DNA of 64,000 nucleotides from Turbatrix aceti. Its lineage: Eukaryota > Nematoda > Chromadorea > Rhabditida > Panagrolaimidae. Positions 33,291-43,751 of this stretch are shown piece after piece. The stretch lies in NCBI GenBank assembly GCA_963969345.1, contig OZ017769.1, positions 5,211,725-5,275,724 of the forward strand, given 5' to 3'. Numbering within the stretch: position 1 is the stretch's first letter; each line of letters opens with the position of its first letter. The notes below the pieces were generated by a model. That model ran no database searches and had not been told where the DNA came from. It saw nothing but the letters and a program-made list of their open reading frames with translations. A program made the position numbers and the translations under genes.

Positions 33291-36200
33291 TCACTTGGAC
33301 TGGTAACTGCTCGAAGAATGAGTAAGGCTCGAAGCGAGGAGACTGGCCGCGCCGATATTTCCGTGGACCGGTGGGGACAGAGTTCGGTGGGAGTAGGCTC
33401 CCTGGTCGGCGCTCGAAGGTCCACGACGTCGGAGATGGGAACCGTCGGCGAGGACGGCATTGTTGGCAACAGCGGGGTCTTTGCCGTTGCCGATCATCTG
33501 GCGCTGGACGAGGGTCTGGTAGGTGCCTTCCTGCGCGAGGAGTTCCTTGTGAGTGCCCATCTGCTCGACGACGCCCTGGTTGATGACGATGATCTTATCC
33601 GCCTTCTCGACCGTGCTCAGGCGATGCGCGATCAAAATCACAGAGCGGCCCTTGAGATTGTTGTAGATGGCCTCCTGGACGTAATGTTCACTCTCAGTAT
33701 CCAGCGCGGAAGTCGCTTCATCAAGCAGCAAAATCGCGGGTTTGCGAACCAACGAGCGAGCGATGGCGATGCGCTGCTTCTGACCACCGGACATCTGAGA
33801 GCCCTTCTCGCCGACGTTGGTATCGTATCCGTCCGACTGCTGCTCGATGAAGGCGGCCGCGTTGGCGTGCTGCGCGGCTGCGACAACCTCGTCGTGACCG
33901 CAGTGCTGGACGCCGTATCGGATGTTTTCCTCGATGGAGCGCGCGAAGAGCACGGGTTCCTGTCCGACGAGGGAGATGGCGTTGTGGATGTAGTGGTGCT
34001 CGTAGCTTGTGAGGGGCACGCCGTCGACGAGGATCTGGCCGGCCGAAGGCTCGTAGAAGTGCTCGAGGAGGGCGATGCACGACGATTTGCCGGAGCCGGA
34101 AGGTCCGACCAGGGCCACCACCTCGCCGGGTTCGACTGTGAATGAGAGATCCTGAAAAAAAAGGATATTGACTGACATCATCTAACAAGGAATATGACAT
34201 GAGGTATTTTGAATTTTTTTTGTAATTTTGACAAAAAGTAGGTTTTACAACGAAAACTTTTTTTTACGTGAAATTCATCTGTTTACGATCGCTTGAAATC
34301 GCTTTTTTGCCATTTTTGACAATTTTTGGTACGTTGCAACTAAAAAACTACGGCGTTTCTAAAATTGTGGCAACCATTGATCGACGGAGTTTTTGATGGA
34401 GAACCCGAAAAAAAAATAAAAATATAAGGTTACTGATATAGCCTTGACAGAGCTACTACTACTCCCAAATTTGCATACTGTTTCCCTATATATATGCCGG
34501 CTGACTGGAATAAATCACAGAGACTTCATAGTGAGACGAGACTAGATCAGGAGAATACTCCATCTGGTGACGAGAGTGGGATTCGAACCCAGCGGCTCGC
34601 GCCCCGCCTTACGACAAGGCCGCCCGGCAGCACAAGAGCCCGGACCGGGCCCTCCTCGCAAACACATTCGCGAAGTTCGGCGGCAGCGAGGTAGAACCCT
34701 CCACGCGGCCATCAAAGAGAAAGATCTTCATGGGCACTCCAGCAACTATCTTACTCTCTCGGAACTAGCTTTCACCCTCTCGCGGAATTGGCAAGTTTTA
34801 GAAACCCAAATTTAGCCGGCTACAAACAAGTCAGGATCCGTCCGCCGCTGCTAAAAAATAAAAAGAAAGGATGATGACGGCCATCCCGAACGAAATCACT
34901 CTATAATTAACATACTCATACTCGTATATAAGACTGCCTTGGATTCAGAATAAACATGACTCTCTCTCTTGTGTCTGCGTGCTTCCTCTCTAGTCTGTAC
35001 GCGAGACGTACAGCAGATGATATAGCCCTGACAGAGCTACTACTGTGACTTCCAAATTTGCGTACTGTTTCCCTATATATATGCCGGCTGAGTGGAATAA
35101 ATCACAGACATAGAAAATACAAAAACTCACTCGCAGGATGGTATTTTCCGGCCGCGAAGGATAGGAAAAGTTGACGTGACGGAACTCGATTTTGCCAGTA
35201 ATAGCCGAAGGGGTCAGTTCTCCCTCCATGTCCAGGTTGGGCTTACGGTCGATGTACTCGCAGACCTTGCGCGCAGCGCCCACGCTCTGCATGAGCCCGG
35301 TCCAGACCTCGCCGAGCTCACGGATGTTGTCGGTGAGCTGGAGCTGGTAGAGCAGAAAAGACACGAGCAGGTCCTTGCTCAGCTTGCCCGTGAGCACCAG
35401 GTGACCACCGTACCACAGCACAGCCACGTTGATGACGGTCTGGAAGAGCTCGCTGACCCAGAGGTAGCCGACGTACGCGAAAGCCTTTCTGCGCGTCATG
35501 TTGAGCGTGTCCGTGAGTTTGCAGTAGAAACGGTCGGCTTCCGTCCGCTCGCACGCGAACGACCGAACCGTACGCATCGTCGAGAGAACCTCTTCGGCGA
35601 CGTCGTTCGACAGAGCAACCGCTTCTTGCGTCTTTTCAGCGAGGAACTAAACGATAAAAAAACTTATTTGTGAGGTACGCGAGTTGTTTGTAAATATGAA
35701 AACTCACGTCGTAGTACACGCCAAAGATCTTGGAGGCAACTAAGATGACTGGAACGACGATGAACGGCACGAGCGAGAGCCGCCAGCAGAGCGTCATCAT
35801 GAAAATCATCGCTCCGCCCAGACTTACGATATTTCTGCAAAAAAATATGTTCAATCGAGATGTAAACAGTTTTGTCGAGTTCGGAAATTTTTAGGGTAAA
35901 GCGAACCGAAAATTCCAAAAACCCCAAAAAAAATAGTGCAAATACGTAAATGAACCATATATTGTGAATATTGTGTCTATCGGAGCAAAATTTGATATTT
36001 TTAATGGTATTTTTTTAATTTTTTCATAATTTGGACTTTTTTCGGGTTCTTAAACCCAAAAATTCGGAGAGCCCGACTCAAACCCAATTTTTTTTGTATC
36101 TAAAATTGTTTCAATAATTTATTGGTTCCGATGCCAAAATTTGATATTTTAAACGTTTTTTTTTCTATTTTTGAACCATTTGGACTTTTTTGGGTTTTCG

Positions 36201-37282
36201 AATCCCAAAATTCGGTAAACCTGACCCGACCCCAAAAATTTTGGGTAACCCGACAACAAAAGCAGTACCAACCTCAAAAAAACGTTGACATTGAGGGCGA
36301 CAGTGTCACTCATGGTCTGTGTATCAGCAGTGAGTCGAGACGTGATTTCACCTGTCTTGTGAATATCAAAAAAGGCCACATCCTGTTTGATGAGCGACGT
36401 AAACAAGTCATGCCGGATGGCCCGCTGGATTCGTGAATAGCAGTACTCAAAAGAACCCCCTCTGAAGCCCCCGGCGGCCGCGCAGACGAGAGAAATGAAG
36501 ATCATGAGCTTTCCGTTGTCAAAAAGTGCGGCGTGGGCCTTCGCCGGGTCGTCGGCGGAATTGACGACCGCGGCAATCACCTGACCGGTGTAGTATGGCA
36601 CAAAGATGCGCGCTAAAAGGATTTTGACTGCCAAAAAAGTCAAAAACGTCCTGAACCCACTGATAGAGTAGATGAAAAGCCAGGTGAAGCCCGACAGATG
36701 CCAGACCCACTCTCGCTTGCAGTACTGCATGAGTCTGACGACGACTTCAAAAGTTTCCTGGGATGGCAGACTCGTGTCCTGGATGACGTCGTCATCCTCG
36801 TCTTCTTCTTCAGCCCGGGCGAGTTCCTGCGCTGCAGCTTCTTTTTCCGCCACCCGCGTGAATTTGCTCCACAAAAGATGTGCGAAGATCGCAAAGAAGA
36901 AATTGAGCACCAAAACGAGCCAGTCACCGACAAAGGGATGCTCGTTCTTTTCGACGATGAAGAGCAGCTTGGTCGGCGAGTAGGAACACATGAGCAGCGC
37001 CGTCGAGAATGACAGGTGCGAGAGGGTCTTCAGCAACGGCAGAGGCCTCGCCGTCAACAGGAGAACGCCGCAGCCCAGTGAAACAAGGGCCAGACGAATG
37101 ATCGTCAGCAGCAGGAGATCGACAGTCGACGAGAAAAAATCAAAAGCACCAAACTGCCGTGCAAAATTGTCGAACGATAGAGCCGGGCCGTGCCAGCAGA
37201 GGGCAAATACCGTGAAGCAGACGTCAGCAGCTCCGAGGAGCGCCGTCTGGAGCGCCGACATTACGTGACCGTAAGCGCTCAT
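33291..37282 (-). CDS. half-size ABC transporter, TAP/ABCB9/HAF type (1)
   Basis: Five exons (37282-36661, 36612-36273, 35834-35708, 35646-35131, 34151-33291) encode 821 residues. The 48-nt intron 36660-36613 is a multiple of three, so it may be retained; removing it restores a typical IYSI-TRIFVPYYTGQVI helix. About four N-terminal hydrophobic segments precede an acidic linker (EEEDEDDDVIQ), then the six-helix ABC membrane domain with EVVAFFDIHKTGEI-like coupling sequence (here DVAFFDIHKTGEITSRLTAD) and TVRSFACE. The nucleotide-binding domain has Walker A GPSGSGKSS, signature MSGGQKQRIAIAR, Walker B ILLLDEATSALD and IAHRLSTVEKAD. The family forms dimers in lysosomes or related organelles and moves peptides. 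Intron 4 holds LTR debris. A second, related transporter lies head to head. Confidence 0.93.
34434..35106. mobile_element. LTR-retrotransposon remnant in an ABC-gene intron
   Basis: Two direct repeats of about 90 bp (34434-34521 and 35018-35106) share ATATAGCC, TATATATGCCGGCTGA and GGAATAAATCACAGA, resembling LTR U3/R sequence with a poly(A) signal. A primer-binding-like site complementary to a tRNA 3' end lies downstream of the first (34565-34591). Between the repeats is a second TATA/AATAAA-type block near 34925-34955. There is no coding sequence, so this is a non-autonomous or gutted element. I found no clear target duplication. Confidence 0.6.
34565..34591 (+). other. tRNA-3'-end complement, probable primer-binding site
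   Basis: 27 bases identical to 3542-3568 (TGGTGACGAGAGTGGGATTC and on). Downstream bases (CCTTACGACAAGG) form a stem unrelated to the first locus, as if more of the tRNA complement was captured. It lies just after the first LTR-like repeat. Confidence 0.6.
35835..36272. repeat. intronic repeat shared by the two ABC genes
   Basis: Intron 2 of the minus-strand ABC gene contains two ~145-bp units, each with AAAATTTGATATTTT, ATTTGGACTTTTTTGGGTT-type sequence and a GGGTT..AACCC inverted pair. A third relative lies in intron 1 of the plus-strand ABC gene (about 38400-38710). The host introns are not at homologous positions. Confidence 0.6.
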
Positions 37283-37889
37283 CTTGGCGCCGAGTAACTC
37301 AGGCCAAATGAGAGCGAGAGCAGGAGAGCGACAAAAAAAGCGTTGCAGCAACGAACTTGTAGACGTAGAGGAGCAAGGTTCTGTCCCGTGCTTGTTTCTA
37401 CGACCGACCGGCTCCGATAAGATAAGCGCCAGAAGGCCAAAATCCATCTTGCATACTTTTTATCAACCCTTTTTGCTGTCTGCATAACGAGCGGCATGAA
37501 CCGACCAAAAAGTAGGTAGCCAACCAGCCAGCCGCACGCTGCCCCAAAAAAGAACAAACAATTTTTGGACAACTCACAGAACGACAAGCAAATTAATGGT
37601 CCACCTACAACTTATCGCAACCAAAAAAAACCACCGTTTACCTAAAGCCTAATCAGTATCACACTTGGACACAAAAAAGTACAGTAAATGGGTAACACAT
37701 ACGTATCTTGGACGGATATTTTACTTTCAAAGCCCGAACAAATACAAAAAATTGGCAAAACGAGTCGAACGATTACGTCGTAAAAATTATTGTTGACGTC
37801 AAAATGTTGAAAGAGCCTTGAGTCATAGCTTTTGGGGCGTTCTACTCAATTGTCAGCAATACGTATCTCGTCATTCTACGATTGCTGAA
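37283..37889. promoter_or_regulatory. shared upstream region of two ABC genes
   Basis: 607 bp between divergent start codons. An in-frame ATG at 37447 could extend the minus-strand protein by 55 unconserved residues. No specific element recognised. Confidence 0.4.
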
Positions 37890-40800
37890 ATGAGTCGTCG
37901 GGTTGTCTACGTATTACTCGCTGTGCTGGCTTTTGCAATAGTCGATGCTTTCGTGAGCTTCGTCAATCTGGGTTTCTATAGTCCGGGTTTTCATTTCGAC
38001 TTCGATCGAGCGATAAATCGCTCCCGTCTTTTTGTGCCATACGACTTCACAACCTCTGCCGTGGATTTTATATTGCTATCGAACCTGCGAAAGATAATAC
38101 TATGCGTGGGCTCGTTGCAATTCCTCTTCAAGCGGGTGCGCAAGGCGTCGCTCTTCCTCATGGGAACCGTGCTCCTCAACTGCTCGTTCACACTCACCAA
38201 GCTTCTCGCCTTTGCCGAAAACCCTGAGCAACTGGCGTTTGGTGGTCTTTGGCTGTCGCTGGTGTGGAATGTTCTGGCTGGCATCGGCATTTTTGTCTTC
38301 TGGCAGGGCGTCTTCCTCGATGAATCCTTCCACGAAGCTGTAGATTCGCTCTGGAGCCAGGCTGATGACCATCAACTGCTCGTCAATGAGGTGGGATTTT
38401 ATACAGTGTTGTCGGGTTTTGGAAATTTTTCGGGTAACTTGACTCCAAATTTTTTTTTTATTTTTACGTTTTTGAACTTTTTTTGTACCTAAAACCGTGA
38501 CATTAGTTTGAACTTAAATTTATGCGTTGTGAATGCATAAATACCAAATTTTGTGTTTTACTGCACCAAAATTTGGTATTTTTAACGTTTTTTTTCTATT
38601 TTTTTCACCATTTGGACTTTTTTTGGGTTCTTGAACCCGAAAATTAGGAGAACACGACCCGAAACCGAATCCTAGAATTTTCGGGTCCGTTAACCCAAAA
38701 AAAAATTTTATTACCGCTTTTTTAGTGTTTTTCAATTTTTTTAAGGCCTACGGATTATTTTATAACTTTTGGCGTGCATTTTTCGATTTTTTTTTCAGGC
38801 CACAGATGAATCGCCCGCGGCGGATACCGCGCCAGCCAACGAACCCCGAATCTCGACGTTCTGGCACGTCATGCGACTCCTGGCCTACTGCAAGCACCAC
38901 GGTCGCTGGTTTCTCGCGGGTTTCTTCTTTCTCACAATTTACTCGTCCGCTCGCATCTTCCAGCCCTACTTCACGGCCCAGGTCATCTCCATCATCATCA
39001 ATCGCGGCGGAATGGCGGCTCTCGTCCACTCGGTGCTCATCATGTCGATCCTCTCACTGGTGTCTGCGTTTACGGGCGGCCTTCGGGGCGGATGCTTCGA
39101 CTACGCGACGGCACTGATTAACCGGAAAATGCGGGGCGACCTCTTCAACAGTATTATGGTCCAGGAAGTGGCGTTTTTTGACGAGTCTAAGACGGGTGAG
39201 ATTGTTTCCCGGTTGACGTCGGATTGTCAGACAATGTCCAGCATCGTGTCTACCAATGTCAATGTTTTGTTGCGCAATGGTGTCATGCTCATCGGCTCGT
39301 TGGTCTTTTTATTTTACATTTCGTGGCGACTCACGCTCGTCACTTTTATCGCCGTCCCTGTCATCGCTTTTACCAGCAAGGTTTACGGTACTTATTACGA
39401 TGTGAGTTTTTATAATTTTTTTCGGCATCTGACAACTTTTTTTTGGCAAAAAAGCGTTAAATCAACGTAAAAATACGGTTGATGCAAAAAAACAACAAGA
39501 AACCCAATTTTTGTCTTTTTTACTAGTTTTTAGATTTTTAGGCCCATTTTTTGGCCTAAGGCTTAATTTTTTTACGATCAGGAATCATACAATTCGTGAT
39601 TTCAGCACCTGAGCGAAAGCACGCAGGCAGCCATCGCAAAAGCGAACCAGATCGCGGAGCAGGCCATCGGCTCGGTCAGAACGGTGCGCTCGTTCGCCTG
39701 CGAGGGCCACGAGTGCAACCGATTTGCCAACCAGCTGGATAACACGCTGGCCATCAACAGAAAGAAATCCGTCGCCTACATGGGGTACACCTGGATGAAT
39801 GTGAGTTTTTTGAGTTTTTGCCTGTTTTCTTTGATTTTAGGCCGCTTTGCTGTTTTAGGAGATCTTCGACAGTGGAATTCTCGTCGCTATCCTCTTCTAC
39901 GGGGGTCATCTGGTCATGACGAAGCAGATGACGAGCGACCAACTGGTCAACTTCCTCCTCTACCAGCTACAGATGGGTGAAAACCTTTACGTGAGTTTTT
40001 GGAGGTTTTGAATAGGGTTTTCCATCACAAATGGGTTTCAGAGCATCAGCAACGTGTTCACCGGCCTTATGGAGGGTGTCGGAGCCAGTCGAAAGGTGTT
40101 TGAGTACATGGAGCGCCAGCCTAAGATCCAGTACGTCGGTGATATCAATTTGGAGAAGGTTGATGGCCGGATTCAGTTCAACGGTGTCACTTTTTCTTAT
40201 CCAACTCGTCCGAACGCCACTGTACTGAACGATGTCACTTTTGAAGCGAAACCGGGAGAAACAATTGCCCTGGTGGGACCATCGGGCGCGGGCAAGTCTT
40301 CGATTATCTCCCTCCTGGAGCACTTCTACGAGCCCCAGAACGGGAAAATCCTCCTCGACGGCATGGCCATCGATCGACTTGAACACGGATTCTTCCACCG
40401 CGTCGTGTCCCTCGTCGCGCAGGAACCCGTCCTCTACGACGGCACTGTGAGGTACAACATTCTCTACGGCTGCGAGCACGAACTCGGCGACAGCGAGATG
40501 ATGGAAGCCGCGAAGATGGCCAACATCCACGACTTTATCATGAGCACCGAGCAGCGCTACGACACGGAATGCGGCGAGAAGGGCGTTCAGATGTCCGGCG
40601 GACAAAAGCAGCGAATTGCCATTGCGCGTGCCCTCGTCCGTCAGCCTTCAGTCCTGATTCTCGACGAAGCGACGTCGGCACTCGACGCGGAAAGCGAATT
40701 CGTCATCCAGGAAGCATTGACGAAATGCGCGGTCGGTCGGACGGTTATTGTGATCGCGCATCGCCTCAGCACGGTCGAGAAGGCGGATAAGATCATCGTC

Positions 40801-40974
40801 ATCAACCAGGGCCAGGTACAGCAGCAGGGCTCCCACACCGAGCTCATGCAGGACCGAGCCGGCATTTATTATGGTCTCGTGCAGCGACAGCTCCTCAACA
40901 GCCAGTCAGCCATCGACGACGTCTCCAACGCTATCTCCCATGAACCCGGGTCGCCCAACACCTCTACGGCCTAA
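37890..40974 (+). CDS. half-size ABC transporter, TAP/ABCB9/HAF type (2)
   Basis: Five exons, all phase 0 (37890-38390, 38799-39401, 39606-39800, 39859-39990, 40042-40974), encode 787 residues. The start was placed at MSRRVVYVLLAVLAFAIVDA; an in-frame ATG at 37818 is possible. It has N-terminal hydrophobic segments, a linker ending ANEPRISTFWHVMRLL, then the ABC membrane domain with IYSSARIFQPYFTAQVI, EVAFFDESKTGEIVSRLTSD and IGSVRTVRSFACEGHE. The nucleotide-binding domain has GPSGAGKSS, MSGGQKQRIAIARALV, VLILDEATSALDAES and the switch His in IAHRLSTVEKADKI. It is clearly paralogous to the neighbour at 33291-37282, but intron positions are only partly shared. Lysosome-related peptide transport is inferred from the family. 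Confidence 0.95.
39410..39605. repeat. intronic repeat shared with the COMM gene
   Basis: Intron 2 of the plus-strand ABC gene has AAAATACGGTTGATGC, TTTTTAGATTTTTAGGCCCA and a TCTGACAACTTTTT start. Matching text occurs in the COMM-gene intron (about 12860-13080: AAAATACGATTGACGC, TTAGTTTTTTTAGGCCCA, GTTGTCAGATGAC hairpin). Probably a short non-autonomous transposon family. Confidence 0.55.
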
Positions 40975-43751
40975 GATAGGCGTAATGTAACACGTTCTCA
41001 GTCCACAGTCGTCAGCTAAAAATGCAACCCGAATCACAGTAACATCAACAACTTGACCGGTTAAAAACGTGCCAAACTACGCGGAAAAAAAATTGAATTC
41101 CGTGTACAATTTAAAAGTGGTAATTCATGCTGCAGTGCGACTTTTGTAATAAAAATAATGTTTTTTGTGGGTCTCGTGGCGAAAAAGCATGATTTTTGTA
41201 ACTTTTTTTTTGGCAACAAAAAATTCGAATGTAGCAGGCGAAAAAATTTATTTTCGAATAATTGATTACGTTTGGGTCGAGTGTTTTCGAATAATTTTTT
41301 TTGGAACGTTGTCACCTTGAATTTTTGTAACGTTTTTAGGCAGAACTTTTTTTCTTATAATGTTTGGGTCGAAAAATCTGCATTCGAATATTTTTTTTAG
41401 AGCGTAGTATGTTACGTTCAAATTCGTGGTCAACGTTTCCTAAAAAAACTGCCATCCAATTCAATCTGGGAATCTGTCGATGAACCAAGCCTGGGATTGA
41501 TGTTCTTCGCGTCCGATTTACGATGAGAGCGGTCGTAACGACGCGCAAAAAGAGCCCGAACAAAAAGGTCGCCGCCACCCTTCTTCTTTTTTTTTCAGTT
41601 CGTTCCGTAAAAAATGCAGTTGACTCGGTTGTTCATCAAAAAAAGTGACAAAAAAGAATGCGAATGAAAAAAGAAATTCACGAATTCGTTAACAAACGAT
41701 GTTATCTTCCGGCGGCGCTTATTCCGAGTACAATGATCGCAAACAACCGACGACGTCGCAAACCAAACGAGGTAGGAGGACTCCAAACAAGCAATCGGCA
41801 GGCAAGCAGGGAGTCTCGCGCATTTTATTTTACGTATTGGATTGGATGTCAACGTTCGGTGCGCGTCGTTCGTTATTGGATGACGCCGCGAAATGAAATT
41901 GTTTCCTCCTTTTGAGAGCTCACACACAGAAAGCGCCCCAAGTGATGCGTGGCGTGCTGTGTATATATCGAGCGATTCGGTCGTCGTCCGGTCCCGTCCC
42001 GTCCCCGGCGCTCCGTAATGTGACTATAGTACTGAGGCAACAACCAGGGAAGAAACGAGCGAGCGAGCGAGCGATAATGCAATGCTCGCTCGGCCGGCGC
42101 GTGCGTGCGTCTGTCGCCGCATCGCGAAGCGAAAAGCGACCACCGAACCCCCCCTGTTTGTAGGATATTTGCTGCTGCTGCCCCCTGCGTTTTTGCCTCT
42201 TCTCTGCTCTGCGCGCGCACGCGCGCGCGCCTTTTCTCTCGCTCTCTTTTTTCGTTTCAACCCGCACCCGCATAGTCCAATCGATTTTGGCTGACGACAC
42301 AGGGGGACGCGAGGCTGTTGTCGTGTCGAGCACCAGGCTGCGGCGCCCCCCGTTGCCGACATCATCGCCGCCGCTCCATACGACAGTCGCGCTGGCTTTT
42401 TTTTCTCGCTTGTCCACCCTACCATTCCCGCCAGGCAACAAAAAAAGTGTGACCGTTATTGTGTTTTGTTATTGACGTTTTTCTTATTATCTGTACCGCC
42501 CCTGGCAGATATCCAAGACCGGGACTGGGTCTTTTTCGTGCGGGCTAACACGTGACCACGCTGGAATGCGTCTCTCTTTGTTTTACCCAGCGTTTTGTTA
42601 CTTTTGCAATTTTTATTGTTGTTTTGTCGATCGATAATCACTGACTGCGCTGGAAGACAACCTTGCCCTTGCGCGGCCGGTTGTATAAAATTCTTCCCAC
42701 TCAGCTCCGGCGGAAGGACGATGGTATTCGATTCCTTTTTTAGGCCGCCGCTGCCGCTGATGGGGAACTGGACTGTTTGTCTTTTCTTTTTCTTTCCCTA
42801 ATTTTTTAGTTTTTTTTTCCTTTTCCAGTATTGTATTGAATTTTGGTCGTCGCCCTTGTTGCGCGACTTACTACTACTACGTGCACGTTTGGTCTTGTTC
42901 GTTGTGGTGGTTATTTTGCTCCTCTTCCTTATCCTTCACACGCGCGCGCGTTTCGTCTCCGGGGGTGCTGCCAGCAGGCCGGCAGCGCAGAATCGATTGC
43001 TTTTCTCGTTGTTCACTAAATGCGCGCGCATAGTTGTTCGTGCGAGTAAGTGAGCCCCCCTCTTCGCTATGCTGCTCACTGGGTTGTTAGCTGCCGCTGT
43101 TTTTGACTATTCTCGTCCACTGCTCTGCTAATTTGTATGGAAACCAATAAAAAAAATTATAAAAAAAAAATAGTTTACCCCTGAACAAAAAAAATCTGCC
43201 ACCTGAGTGAGGAAGTGCGGAAGCTTACTCCCACTGGTTGCTATAGTATCTATCATTTCTATTTAGTTGTACCGCTCACGTGGTAGTGCCCATGAATGCC
43301 TCAAGGCACGGAAATCTAAACTAAGTGGTGTGAAAGACTGCCGCCGCGCTTGATTGTCTTCTGGGTGTCGCTTAGGCGTAAAACTCGGTGTTAACGACTC
43401 CAGGGCGCGAATTTCTCTCAATTGATGTATTTTTGTTTCCGCTCAACTATTTTTTCTTCTGTTGCGATATTTGTGGCTCTATTTTTCCAAAAATTTCGAA
43501 AAAAATTTCATTTTTTGTCAAATTTCAGCCTGAGTTTTTGGGTATCACGAAAGGCAATGACGGACACGTAGTCTCTTTCTTATCAATTTTAATATTATTC
43601 TGCTTTCCTGCCTTCGCGTACATTTATTTGTTTTTTGACTGCGCGTCTGTCCACGCGTTCGATATCGATTTAAATTTTCTTTTTTTCATTTGAGTAGAAT
43701 TTGGATTGATTTGATTTTCAGGTCCGGCCGTGAAGATCTCACCGGAGCGCG
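40975..43751. promoter_or_regulatory. gene-free region upstream of DOT1L
   Basis: No coding sequence supported. 41.0-41.6 kb is AT-rich. 41.9-42.6 kb is GC-rich and pyrimidine-biased on plus with GAGC and GC dinucleotide runs, producing long stop-free frames on several strands that look like composition effects. 42.6-43.1 kb has CT-rich and CGCG tracts. A TTGATTTTCAG acceptor ends at 43721, 30 bases before the DOT1L ATG, so a 5' UTR intron or trans-splice site is likely. Confidence 0.45.

Noticed and set aside
33318..34145. 275-residue antisense frame opposite the ABC nucleotide-binding domain
   Set aside because: A shadow of a strongly conserved coding strand; no independent features.
41873..42475. 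Several long Arg/Ala-rich frames
   Set aside because: GC-rich simple sequence leaves few stops on either strand; no family, no introns, no start context.
43388..43693. 101-residue frame upstream of DOT1L
   Set aside because: Phe/Leu-rich translation of an AT-rich, probably 5' UTR or intron region; no conserved feature.
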